Below, piece after piece: positions 56,770-64,000 of a stretch of 64,000 nt of DNA (within the stretch, counting starts at the first letter, position 1; the number at the start of each line of letters is the position of its first letter). A program made the position numbers and the translations under genes. This stretch comes from Aquimarina aquimarini (GTDB taxonomy: Bacteria; Bacteroidota; Bacteroidia; Flavobacteriales; Flavobacteriaceae). The stretch covers positions 90,905-154,904 of the forward strand of contig NZ_OMKE01000005.1 of assembly GCF_900299535.1 (NCBI RefSeq). Direction: 5' to 3'. Under the pieces are notes generated by a model. That model was given only the letters and a program-made list of their open reading frames with translations, was not told where the DNA came from and ran no database searches.

Positions 56770-57771
56770 TTATACAGTAACTCCTACAACTCTAGGCTTA
56801 TATTCTTTTGCTAAATCTGCAATTGCCTTAATATGCTCTGGTGTTGTACCACAACATCCTCCTACAATATTGACTAGATTTTTTTCTAAATATTCTTTGA
56901 TTTGTTCTGCCATTTCTTCTGGTGTTTCATCATACTCTCCAAATGCATTTGGCAAACCTGCATTAGGGTGAGCAGATATTCCAAAGTTTGCTTTTTGAGC
57001 TAAAACTTCTAAATGAGGTGTCAATTGATTTGCTCCTAAGGCGCAATTAAACCCTACAGAAAGCATTGGTATATGAGATACAGAAATCAAAAAGGCTTCT
57101 GCTGTTTGACCAGAAAGTGTTCTCCCACTTGCATCTGTTATCGTACCACTTATCATTATCGGAATATCTATATCTTTTTCTTCTTTCACTTCTTCTATAG
57201 CAAAGAGGGCTGCTTTGGCATTTAATGTATCAAAAACGGTTTCCACCAATAAAATATCAGCCCCCCCATCTATTAATGCCTCTACTTGTTGCTTATAGGC
57301 TATTCTTAATTCATCAAAAGTTACTGCTCTATACCCTGGATCATTAACATCAGGAGACATACTTGCTGTTCTGTTCGTAGGGCCTATTGATCCAGCAACA
57401 AACCGAGGTTTATGTGGTTCTTTTGCAGTGAATTCATCGGCCACTTCTTTTGCAATTTTTGCTGATTCATAGTTTAATTCATACACCAATTCTTCCATCT
57501 CATAATCTGCCATTGCGATTGTAGTACCAGAAAAGGTATTGGTTTCTACAATATCAGCTCCTGCCTCAAAATAAAGCCGATGCACTTCTTTTAATGCTTC
57601 TGGTTGAGTGATACTTAGTAAGTCATTATTTCCTTGAACAGGAACAGGCCAATCCTTAAACCGCTCTCCTCTAAAATCTTCTTCTGTAAATTTATAGCGT
57701 TGCAACATAGTTCCCATTGCTCCATCCAGAATAAGAATTCTTTCTTCTAATATTTTTTGTATGTCTTTCAT
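56770..57771 (-). CDS. metH: MetH N-terminal part: homocysteine S-methyltransferase domain
   Basis: 333-residue homocysteine-binding TIM barrel. It has [15 protein letters not shown] (about 14-28), [11 protein letters not shown], the zinc cysteine in [10 protein letters not shown] and the zinc cysteine pair [11 protein letters not shown] (about 308-318). With the adjacent gene it forms a complete methionine synthase in two chains. It is the first gene after the SAM riboswitch, about 209 bases downstream of the aptamer. Confidence 0.94.
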   Translation of the reverse strand: MKDIQKILEERILILDGAMGTMLQRYKFTEEDFRGERFKDWPVPVQGNNDLLSITQPEALKEVHRLYFEAGADIVETNTFSGTTIAMADYEMEELVYELNYESAKIAKEVADEFTAKEPHKPRFVAGSIGPTNRTASMSPDVNDPGYRAVTFDELRIAYKQQVEALIDGGADILLVETVFDTLNAKAALFAIEEVKEEKDIDIPIMISGTITDASGRTLSGQTAEAFLISVSHIPMLSVGFNCALGANQLTPHLEVLAQKANFGISAHPNAGLPNAFGEYDETPEEMAEQIKEYLEKNLVNIVGGCCGTTPEHIKAIADLAKEYKPRVVGVTV

Positions 57772-57980
57772 CTTTTTCTATTTATTGTTCTGACGATCAG
57801 ACGTAATTGTGTCACAATCTTTTCATCAATACTACAATTATTAACATATAGCAATCATGCCCTACAGATTTCTGTTTGAACAGAAATACCGAAAAGCGCA
57901 TCAACTCTTTATCTAAATAAAGAGTTAAATATGTGTATCAAGAAAAGTAAAAGGAAAATATAGTAAGACTATATATCTTT
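57772..57980 (-). promoter_or_regulatory. Expression platform / long leader between the riboswitch and metH
   Basis: About 209 bases with several stems: AACTCTTTAT (57903-57912) with ATAAAGAGTT (57917-57926), and ATTTCTG (57868-57874) with CAGAAAT (57881-57887), plus small ones nearer metH. The minus strand at about 57947-57936 reads CTTTTCTTGATA, nearly complementary to the aptamer's TATCAAGAAAG, so it could act as an anti-P1 strand. No U-run follows these stems, so the mechanism (termination or translation) is not clear. Confidence 0.55.
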
Positions 57981-58083
57981 GTTATCTATTCTCAAATATG
58001 AGATAGAATGTAGCACCTTCTTTACAAGATAAAGGGTTGCTAAGGTTTCACAGGGTCTAATCCCTCCACCTTTCTTGATAACA
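57981..58083 (-). ncRNA. SAM-I (S-box) riboswitch aptamer
   Basis: On the minus strand the sequence matches the SAM-I core in order: P1 5' strand GTTATC (58082-58077), AAGAAAGG, the conserved GGAGGGATTAGACCCTGTG, AAACCTTAGCAACC, the AAGGTGCTA segment, and the P1 3' strand GATAAC (57986-57981). The stem closing is complete. It lies in the 5' UTR of the metH-dinB-metF operon and should turn it off when SAM is high. Confidence 0.92.
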
Positions 58084-58137
58084 TTAAAAATAAGTTTATG
58101 AACTTAACAGTTTACTACTGCTTATTTGACTACAAAT

Positions 58138-58238
58138 AAAAGGCATAGCCTTTTGTTATGCAAGTTTATTAACTCAATTTTTTTGTTGTAGTTCATTAAT
58201 AACACATTTATACCATTTATTCTTTGTAAAGAATAAAT
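58138..58238. other. Intergenic hairpins between the riboswitch and the Coa1-like gene
   Basis: Two clear dyads: AAAAGGC/GCCTTTT (58138-58154, 3-base loop) and an 11-bp nearly continuous palindrome ATTTATTCTTT/AAAGAATAAAT (58215-58238, 2-base centre). The second could be an operator or a terminator; the metH promoter (minus) and the Coa1-like promoter (plus) must lie in this 58084-58343 stretch. No consensus promoter was located with certainty. Confidence 0.45.
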
Positions 58239-58343
58239 AGAATCCAAATAAAGCTAGTATATCCCTATATGAAATACGCACTATCATTTTGCAACAGCTG
58301 CTATTATACTATGTCTATAGTAGACAATAATTACCGTTCTTTT

Positions 58344-58769
58344 ATGAGTACATATATTTTAAGTAAAAACTGGTGGAGTAAAAACTGGAAGTGGTTTTTT
58401 CCGACCACAGGGATATTAAGTTGTATTGTTCTATTTTTTATGATGACTGGTGATGCTACATTAAGATATGGTGCTGTTTACTTGCAACCTGAGCTTATAG
58501 AAAATGCTTTATTAAGAGCTAAAAAGAATGAACGAGTCATCGAAAAAATAGGAGAACTGAAATCTGTTGATTTTCTCAGCTTACTAGAAGGTGAGGTTGT
58601 CTATTCAAACAACAACAATTCAGTTGCTCTAACTGTAGGTGTAAAAGGCGCTAAGGGAAGAGCAAAAATGGATATTATTGCCAATAAAATCAACGAGAAC
58701 TGGAACTATCAAAAAATTACAATTAGAATAAAAAAGCCTACAAAAGAGACTATCAAAATCCTTGAATAG
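58344..58769 (+). CDS. Coa1-like membrane protein
   Basis: 141 residues from ATG 58344 (MSTYILSKNWWSKNWKW); an upstream extension to 58269 is open but less likely. One membrane helix (about 20-37), preceded by an N-terminal basic/aromatic stretch, and a C-terminal domain resembling cytochrome oxidase assembly factor 1 (DUF1783: the ELIENALLRAKKNERV and GAKGRAKMDIIANK parts). In mitochondria Coa1 helps assemble cytochrome c oxidase; the bacterial role is not known. It is on the opposite strand to its neighbours. Confidence 0.72.
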   Translation: MSTYILSKNWWSKNWKWFFPTTGILSCIVLFFMMTGDATLRYGAVYLQPELIENALLRAKKNERVIEKIGELKSVDFLSLLEGEVVYSNNNNSVALTVGVKGAKGRAKMDIIANKINENWNYQKITIRIKKPTKETIKILE

Positions 58770-58780
58770 CTTACAATCAT

Positions 58781-59101
58781 TTATGTTTCTGGCGCGAGTT
58801 CTACTTCTAGTCCATCTAATTCTGGAGTAATAGGGATTTGACACCCGAGTCTACTATTATCTTCTACATAAAAGGCCTCTGCCAGCATCATATCTTCGTC
58901 CTGTCCCATTTCTGGTAATTGATGTTCAGATAATACATAGCATTGACAAGATGCACACATAGCCATACCGCCACAGGTTCCTTCTACTGGTAATTCATAT
59001 GCCTTACAAACTTCCATCAGATTCATAGCCATATCTGTTGGGGCTAATACTTCATGCACTACTCCTTCTCTATCTTTTATCTTTATAGTAATATCTGACA
59101 T
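58781..59101 (-). CDS. 2Fe-2S ferredoxin (adrenodoxin type)
   Basis: 106 residues. The cluster ligands fit Cx5Cx2C in GTCGGMAMCASCQC (about 39-52) and a later Cys in GCQIPI. Probably the electron donor for the sulfite reductase encoded further upstream, and partner of the adjacent ferredoxin reductase. It has its own -7 box (59128-59121) and is separated from that reductase by a hairpin. Confidence 0.92.
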   Translation of the reverse strand: MSDITIKIKDREGVVHEVLAPTDMAMNLMEVCKAYELPVEGTCGGMAMCASCQCYVLSEHQLPEMGQDEDMMLAEAFYVEDNSRLGCQIPITPELDGLEVELAPET

Positions 59102-59120
59102 ATCTTTCTATTTCTTACTG

Positions 59121-59128
59121 CAAATATA
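59121..59128 (-). promoter_or_regulatory. Putative -7 element of the ferredoxin gene
   Basis: The minus strand reads TATATTTG, a full match to TAnnTTTG, 20 bases before the ATG at 59101. The expected -33 element falls in the hairpin loop upstream and is not evident. Confidence 0.6.
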
Positions 59129-59133
59129 ATCAA

Positions 59134-59188
59134 AGACCTCACAAGATACATACCTAAAATTATTTTGGGCACAGGTCCTGTGAGGTCT
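59134..59188 (-). terminator. Hairpin between the ferredoxin reductase and ferredoxin genes
   Basis: AGACCTCACA (59134-59143) pairs perfectly with TGTGAGGTCT (59179-59188) across a 35-base loop. It lies 19 bases past the reductase stop, before the ferredoxin promoter. It probably ends or attenuates the upstream transcript; there is no run of U. Confidence 0.6.
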
Positions 59189-59207
59189 AAAACAAAGTCT
59201 TTTCTTA

Positions 59208-60263
59208 TTAATTGATTGCTTTTACAACTTCTTTTTTGGCTTCTTTCTTACTACCATCAAATCCTTCTACTCCTCCAACAGTTGTATATTTCATCACATA
59301 TTTTTTGTCTGGATGTATTCTCTGGTATGCACTTTGACACATCAATGTTGCTTCATGAAAACCAGAAAGTATTAATTTTAATTTTCCTCGATATGTATTC
59401 ACATCTCCTATTGCATAAATACCTGGGATATTTGTTTGATAATCATACGAGTTATCTACTTTGATTGCATTTTTCTCAATCTCTAATCCCCAATCTGCAA
59501 TTGGCCCTAGTTTTGGTGATAAACCAAATAATGGAATAAAATAATCTGTATCTACAGTAATATCTCCTTCGGTTTTATGCTTTATCCCTACTCCTGTGAT
59601 ATGATCTTCTCCTTTTAACTCTTTTACTTCTGCTTCTGTAATTAGATTTATTTTTCCTAGCTTAGAAAGTTCTGCTACTCGTTCTACAGAGTCTAAGGCT
59701 CCTCTAAATTCATTACGTCTATGTACTAAAGTTACTTCACTTGCAACATCTGCTAAAAATATTGACCAATCTAAAGCTGAGTCTCCTCCTCCTGCTATCA
59801 CAACACGTTTATCTCTATATACCTCTGGATCACGAATGATATACGCTACGCCCTTATCTTCAAAGTCTAAAATATTTGGAATAGGTGGCTTTCTTGGTTC
59901 AAAAGAACCTAATCCTCCTGCTATTGCAACTACTGGTGCATTGTGCTTTGTACCTTTATTGGTAGTTACCACAAATGTATCATCGTCTAGTTTTTCTATA
60001 GTATCAGCTCTTTCTCCTAGTGTAAATCCAGGTTCAAAAGGTTTTATCTGCTCCATCAAGTTGTCTACTAAATCTCCAGCCAATACTTCTGGAAATCCAG
60101 GGATATCATATATTGGTTTTTTGGGATATATTTCTGAACACTGCCCTCCTGGTTGCGGTAAGGCATCAATAAGGTGTGTTTTTAGTTTCAGTAATCCTGC
60201 TTCAAAAACAGTGAATAATCCTGTTGGTCCTGCTCCGATTATTAAAATATCAGTCTTAATCAT
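59208..60263 (-). CDS. Ferredoxin/flavodoxin-NADP+ reductase, thioredoxin-reductase-like
   Basis: 351-residue FAD- and NADPH-binding protein. FAD loop IGAGPTGLFTVFEAG (about 8-22), NADPH loop VIAGGGDSALDW (about 154-165), and the FAD end motif YAIGDVNTY (about 288-296). The CxxC of thioredoxin reductases is absent, which fits the TrxR-like FNR class. With the adjacent ferredoxin it would supply electrons for sulfite reduction. The start overlaps the siroheme gene stop by four bases. Confidence 0.9.
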   Translation of the reverse strand: MIKTDILIIGAGPTGLFTVFEAGLLKLKTHLIDALPQPGGQCSEIYPKKPIYDIPGFPEVLAGDLVDNLMEQIKPFEPGFTLGERADTIEKLDDDTFVVTTNKGTKHNAPVVAIAGGLGSFEPRKPPIPNILDFEDKGVAYIIRDPEVYRDKRVVIAGGGDSALDWSIFLADVASEVTLVHRRNEFRGALDSVERVAELSKLGKINLITEAEVKELKGEDHITGVGIKHKTEGDITVDTDYFIPLFGLSPKLGPIADWGLEIEKNAIKVDNSYDYQTNIPGIYAIGDVNTYRGKLKLILSGFHEATLMCQSAYQRIHPDKKYVMKYTTVGGVEGFDGSKKEAKKEVVKAIN

Positions 60264-60862
60264 TTTTCAACTTCTTTTTTTCCTATTAATCCTTTAGTAA
60301 ATTCATTTAGTGTTTCTACTTTTTCTTCGAAATCACCTTTTATTGTTTTTCTATATTCGTTTAAATTGTTAACTAAATCATCAATATTTTCAGGAATTAC
60401 TTCTTCAAAAAATTGACGTAAGCGTTTGGCAGTAGTTGGCGATTTCCCATTAGTAGAAATTGCCACTTTTACATTGCCTTTGGTAACAATCCCTCCCATA
60501 TAAAAATCACAATATGGTGGATTATCTGCTACATTAACCAATTTACTTTGCTCTCTACAGTCTTGATATACCTGCAAATTGACTTCAGGGATATCTGTAG
60601 TCGCTATCACAATATGTTTTCCTTCTAGAAAACGTTTGTGATATCTTTTTTTTATCATTTCTATCCCAAATTTTTGAGCCAGTGCCTCAGTAGCTTCTCT
60701 ATACATTGGCGAGACCATTGTCACTCTTGAATCGGGACTTGATTTTAATAAGAACGTTAGCTTTTCTTCTGCCACATTTCCTCCTCCTACAATTAAAGTT
60801 TCTAGGTTATCCGTTTTAAAAAAAACAGGATATAAGTTATTTCTTTCTTCTTCATTCATCAC
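60260..60862 (-). CDS. Precorrin-2 dehydrogenase / sirohydrochlorin ferrochelatase
   Basis: 200-residue homologue of the N-terminal part of CysG (like yeast Met8p), which oxidises precorrin-2 with NAD+ and inserts iron to give siroheme. It starts PVFFKTDNLETLIVGGGNVAEEKL, a Rossmann dinucleotide fold, and has ATTDIPEVN, VNVADNPPYCDFYMGGI and AISTNGKSP as in the family. It is nine bases from the SAM-dependent methyltransferase. Confidence 0.92.
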   Translation of the reverse strand: MMNEEERNNLYPVFFKTDNLETLIVGGGNVAEEKLTFLLKSSPDSRVTMVSPMYREATEALAQKFGIEMIKKRYHKRFLEGKHIVIATTDIPEVNLQVYQDCREQSKLVNVADNPPYCDFYMGGIVTKGNVKVAISTNGKSPTTAKRLRQFFEEVIPENIDDLVNNLNEYRKTIKGDFEEKVETLNEFTKGLIGKKEVEK

Positions 60863-60870
60863 TTCTGCTG

Positions 60871-61638
60871 TTAAGATGCGATTTCTTGTCTTACTTCATT
60901 ATAAATCGAAGCTAGCATTACACTTTGATTTACGACTTCTCCTATTACAATAATAGCTGGAGAAGACAATTTTTTCTCTACAACTACTTGCTCAATAGTA
61001 TCTATTGTACCAAAACCAAATTGTTCGTTTTTGGTAGTTCCATTTTGAATAATCGCTACTGGAACATCTTGTTTGTTTTCTTTTTCAAAGATACTAACTA
61101 TTTCATTCAACTTACCCATTCCCATTAAAATTACCACAGTTGCATTTGATTTTGCAGCTTGATATATATCTTGCGATAACTCATGAGTTTTTGTTGTTCC
61201 TGTAATTACCCAAAAGCTTTCAGAAAACCCTCTTTTGGTTAAAGGGATTCCTTGATAAGCAGGAACTGCCATTGCAGAAGATATCCCTGGAACCATATTT
61301 GTCTCTATTCCAAACGGGTGCGCATAATCAATTTCTTCTGCTCCTCTTCCAAAAATAAATGGATCTCCTCCTTTTAACCTTACAACATGTCCATGACTTT
61401 TGGCTCTACTTACAATTAACTCATTAATTTGATCTTGATGATATGCATAACATCCTTTTCTTTTTCCTACAAAAATTTTTTCGGCTCTGCGAGCATATTC
61501 TAATAAAGTTGTATTAATGAGCGCATCATACAACACCACATCTGCAGATTCTAATGCTTTGACAGCCTTAACAGTGATCAAATCTGGATCTCCAGGACCT
61601 GCTCCTACTACTGTAAGTTTTGGTGTTTTATTACTCAT
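60871..61638 (-). CDS. cobA: CobA-type uroporphyrinogen-III C-methyltransferase
   Basis: Adds two methyl groups to uroporphyrinogen III, giving precorrin-2 for siroheme. The 255-residue protein opens with VVGAGPGDPDLITVKAVKAL (about 10-29), then ADVVLYDAL, RLKGGDPFIFGRG and GTTKTHE, all typical. Length is that of a stand-alone SUMT. With the next gene it completes siroheme synthesis, needed by the sulfite reductase upstream. Confidence 0.94.
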   Translation of the reverse strand: MSNKTPKLTVVGAGPGDPDLITVKAVKALESADVVLYDALINTTLLEYARRAEKIFVGKRKGCYAYHQDQINELIVSRAKSHGHVVRLKGGDPFIFGRGAEEIDYAHPFGIETNMVPGISSAMAVPAYQGIPLTKRGFSESFWVITGTTKTHELSQDIYQAAKSNATVVILMGMGKLNEIVSIFEKENKQDVPVAIIQNGTTKNEQFGFGTIDTIEQVVVEKKLSSPAIIVIGEVVNQSVMLASIYNEVRQEIAS

Positions 61639-61690
61639 TTTTTATCTAATTAAAACACTCTCTCAAAATGAGTGTTATCACTAATTGCTT

Positions 61691-63781
61691 TTATGCTTTC
61701 TCTACTTCAATTGCTCTAAACTCTTGTACTTGTTGCAAAAATTGTTCTGCTTTTTTAATATAATCTACCGCAAAATCTCTGGTTGGAGTATTTTTTTGAA
61801 TTTGATATATTAAATCAGCAAATGTTCCTTCAAGGCTTATTTTTTCGCTTTCTACGAACTGCTCATCAAATTGTTTTATAATCGCTGCATGGCTATTTGT
61901 CTTTTTCTTTTCTGCTAATAGCATCGCTTTGGCAGAATTCACTAAAGAACTATATGCATGATAGACAGCATCAGAGTACACTTCATTTTCAAAAGAAATT
62001 TTAGCATTTTCTATTTTCTCTTCGCTTTCTAAAAACAATGTTGCAATTAAATCTATAACCACACCAGCACATTCTCCTACTCCTATTGCTTTTACATACT
62101 CTTCTTCATTACCCCAATCTATAAAGTCTTTTTGTGTAAGATTATCTACACTTGATAAATCGGTAAGAAATTCATAAAAATACTTTTCTCCTTTTCCCTC
62201 ATAATATTCTACAAAGGTTTTTCCTGCTGCATTGGCTTCAAAATCATTAAGGATTCTACGCAATGCTTCTGGTCCTCTTCTACTTGGTATTTTTACTACT
62301 TTGTCTGCAAAACGACCTTTTCCATCTCCAAGATTTCCTCCTCCTAATAGCACCTGTAAAGCTGGTGCCACCAATTTATCTTTGGTACGTATAGACATTC
62401 CTTGAAAACCTATATTAGCCATTGTATGCTGCCCACATGAGTTCATACAACCACTGATTTTGATCACCATATCCTCTTTTTTCAAATATTGAGGGTATTC
62501 GGTTTTAATTACTCGTTCTAATTCTTCTGCAATACCTGTACTACTAGCTATCCCCAGATTACATGTATCTGTACCTGGGCAAGCTGTAATATCTATCGCT
62601 TTATTATACCCTGCTTCTACAAAGCATAACTTTTTTAATTCTTGATAGAAAAATGGTACTAGTTCTTCTTTTACAAAAGGTATTAATATATTTTGTCGCA
62701 AGGATAATCTAAGTTCACCTGCTGCATACTTCTCTACTAAATCTGCTAACAACCTAGCTTTGTCTGTATAAAAATCGCCCAACAATACTTTTATCCCTAT
62801 AGCTACGTATCCTTCTTGTTTTTGGGGGATTACATTGGTAGTTTTCCAAAGATTAAAAGTTTCTTGATCTGTAATCTCTACTTCAGGAACTTCTACCTGA
62901 ACAGGAACTGATTCTTTGTACGACTCTATATCTATTGGCACCGATTTATTTACTATAGCATCTTGTTCTGCTTCTAATAATTCTTTGAATGCTTCTAGGC
63001 CAATATCTTTGATCAAGAATTTCATTCTTGCTTTGGCTCTACTTTTTCTTTCTCCATGACGATCAAATATCCTCAACACTCCTTCCATTAAAGGAATCAT
63101 TTTATCTGATGGCAAAAAGTCATATAGTTCATCTGCATGCCTTGGTTGCGAACCTAATCCACCTCCTAACATCACCTTAAACCCTCTTTCTCCATTCTGG
63201 ATTTTGGCTATAAAACCTAAATCATGCATGTATGATAAGCCTGTATCTTCATCTGTTCCTGAAAAAGACACCTTGAATTTACGTCCCATCTCCTGACAGA
63301 TTGGATTTCTTAAAAAGGCGCGAAACAATGCGTCTGCATATGGAGATACATCAAAAGGTTCATTTGGATCAATTCCTGCCGTTTCTGATGCAGTTACATT
63401 ACGAACTGTATTACCACAAGCTTCTCTCAGAGTTACCTGATCTCTTTCTAACTCTGCCCATAACTCAGGGGTCCTGTTTAAATCCACATAATGAATCTGT
63501 ATATCTTGACGTGTTGTAATATGTAATCGTCCTCTTGAATATTCATCTGATACTTCACAAATACGTCTAAGCTGATTACTTAATACTTTACCATATGGTA
63601 ATTTTATACGAATCATTTGTACGCCTTCTTGACGCTGACCATAAACTCCTCTCGCTAAACGAAGGCTACGAAATTTTTCTTCATCAACCTTACCGTTATG
63701 AAATTGCTCAATTTTATTGGCTAATTCTATAATGTCTTTTTCAACAATCGGGTTTTCTATTTCAGTTCTAAAACTTTGCAT
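61691..63781 (-). CDS. Sulfite reductase (ferredoxin-dependent) with a HEPN-like C-terminal tail
   Basis: 696 residues from ATG 63781 (MQSFRTEIENPIVEKD); a TTG extension to 63805 is less likely. Two nitrite/sulfite reductase repeats with ferredoxin-like half domains (about 1-545). The siroheme-4Fe4S motif is CPGTDTCNLG followed by SGCMNSCGQH. It reduces sulfite to sulfide in assimilation, in the cytoplasm. The C-terminal about 120 residues (from about 570, YSDAVYHAYSSLVNSAKAMLL) form a helical HEPN-like domain, not found in the enterobacterial or plant enzymes; its role is unknown. Confidence 0.92.
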   Translation of the reverse strand: MQSFRTEIENPIVEKDIIELANKIEQFHNGKVDEEKFRSLRLARGVYGQRQEGVQMIRIKLPYGKVLSNQLRRICEVSDEYSRGRLHITTRQDIQIHYVDLNRTPELWAELERDQVTLREACGNTVRNVTASETAGIDPNEPFDVSPYADALFRAFLRNPICQEMGRKFKVSFSGTDEDTGLSYMHDLGFIAKIQNGERGFKVMLGGGLGSQPRHADELYDFLPSDKMIPLMEGVLRIFDRHGERKSRAKARMKFLIKDIGLEAFKELLEAEQDAIVNKSVPIDIESYKESVPVQVEVPEVEITDQETFNLWKTTNVIPQKQEGYVAIGIKVLLGDFYTDKARLLADLVEKYAAGELRLSLRQNILIPFVKEELVPFFYQELKKLCFVEAGYNKAIDITACPGTDTCNLGIASSTGIAEELERVIKTEYPQYLKKEDMVIKISGCMNSCGQHTMANIGFQGMSIRTKDKLVAPALQVLLGGGNLGDGKGRFADKVVKIPSRRGPEALRRILNDFEANAAGKTFVEYYEGKGEKYFYEFLTDLSSVDNLTQKDFIDWGNEEEYVKAIGVGECAGVVIDLIATLFLESEEKIENAKISFENEVYSDAVYHAYSSLVNSAKAMLLAEKKKTNSHAAIIKQFDEQFVESEKISLEGTFADLIYQIQKNTPTRDFAVDYIKKAEQFLQQVQEFRAIEVEKA

Positions 63782-63853
63782 CTTTTTTCGTATTTCCACC
63801 CTCAAAAAAGGGTATAGTTATGACTTTTGTGTGATGGTTTTATGGTTTAAAAA

Positions 63854-63884
63854 TTCCTGCTTTTCTCTTCTCTTTTATCAGGAA
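63854..63884 (-). terminator. Putative terminator after cysN
   Basis: TTCCTG (63854-63859) pairs with CAGGAA (63879-63884) across a 19-base purine-rich loop; on the minus strand TTTTT follows. It lies 14 bases after the cysN stop. The stem is short, so it may be weak and allow read-through into the sulfite reductase gene. Confidence 0.45.
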
Positions 63885-63897
63885 AGATCTTTTTATT

Positions 63898-64000
63898 TTA
63901 TTCTATAAATCCTACTCCAGAGGTATTATTGGTTTGAGAATCTATTAATATAAATGATCCAGAAGCTTTATTCTTACTATAAGAATCTATAGCCAATGGT
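63898..64000 (-). CDS. cysN: CysN, sulfate adenylyltransferase large subunit (C-terminal end only)
   Basis: 33 codons and a TAA stop at 63898-63900, cut by the right edge of the window. The translation PLAIDSYSKNKASGSFILID followed by SQTNNTSGVGFIE is the conserved C-terminus of CysN, the GTPase subunit of ATP sulfurylase, which activates sulfate. It fits the sulfite reduction genes downstream and predicts cysD and probably cysH beyond the window. Confidence 0.85.
   Translation of the reverse strand, partial: PLAIDSYSKNKASGSFILIDSQTNNTSGVGFIE

Noticed and set aside
54067..57771. Frameshifted or broken metH
   Set aside because: Each half has its own start and stop at a domain boundary, and both are complete, so it is a split gene.
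1..64000. CRISPR arrays, tRNA or rRNA genes, prophage and intact insertion sequences
   Set aside because: No spaced direct repeats, cloverleaf-like segments, rRNA cores, transposase or integrase frames were seen in the gaps or in the gene list.

Overview
The window is AT-rich chromosomal DNA from a member of the Flavobacteriaceae (Bacteroidota). The evidence is the gliding genes gldA, gldB and gldC, a secreted protein with a type IX secretion sorting domain, TAnnTTTG-type promoters, A-rich translation starts without Shine-Dalgarno sites, an FtsL-like protein of the Bacteroidota type, and MetH split into two genes. The genus cannot be fixed from this sequence alone. I see no rRNA, tRNA, CRISPR array, prophage or intact insertion sequence.

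Layout. 1-10240: the division and cell wall (dcw) cluster, read leftwards: mraZ, rsmH, ftsL-like, ftsI, murE, mraY, murD, ftsW, murG (cut by the window edge). It is tightly packed, often overlaps by four bases, and has an operator-like set of 10-bp-phased direct repeats in front of mraZ. 10465-17274: a hydrolase and engB rightwards, gldC and gldB leftwards, nadE and an atypical response regulator rightwards, dnaG leftwards. 17527-23450: a structured inverted repeat, a 1000-residue T9SS cargo protein, an outer membrane barrel, a putative anti-sigma protein and an ECF sigma factor. 23623-36917: isoprenoid synthase, rlmN, a chalcone isomerase-like/DUF2147 protein, queA, then aroA, a small membrane protein, a MazG-like hydrolase, two DUF3857/transglutaminase proteins, dtd, a barrel protein and rsgA. 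37054-41730: a small secreted protein, then the phenylalanine/tyrosine operon (pheA, aminotransferase, tyrA, aroF-type DAHP synthase/chorismate mutase) headed by an attenuator with an aromatic-rich leader peptide. 42061-44929: threonine degradation (tdh, kbl) and a divergent Lrp regulator. 45031-52332: a second inverted-repeat element, a CarboxypepD_reg-like protein, gldA, a PAS-rich histidine kinase with its response regulator, a GIN-domain lipoprotein and a PagL-like lipid A deacylase. 52536-58083: metF, a DinB-like protein and split metH under a SAM-I riboswitch. 58344-64000: a Coa1-like protein, then sulfite reduction genes: ferredoxin, ferredoxin reductase, siroheme synthesis (two genes), sulfite reductase fused to a HEPN-like tail, and the end of cysN.

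Most genes are conserved housekeeping. The most informative parts are regulatory: the pheA attenuator, the phased repeats before mraZ (one copy contains the GTG start codon), and the SAM riboswitch. I do not see a convincing undescribed multi-gene system. The less expected items are the atypical response regulator, a primase lacking its zinc ligands, the sulfite reductase-HEPN fusion and two inverted-repeat elements directly 3' of genes.
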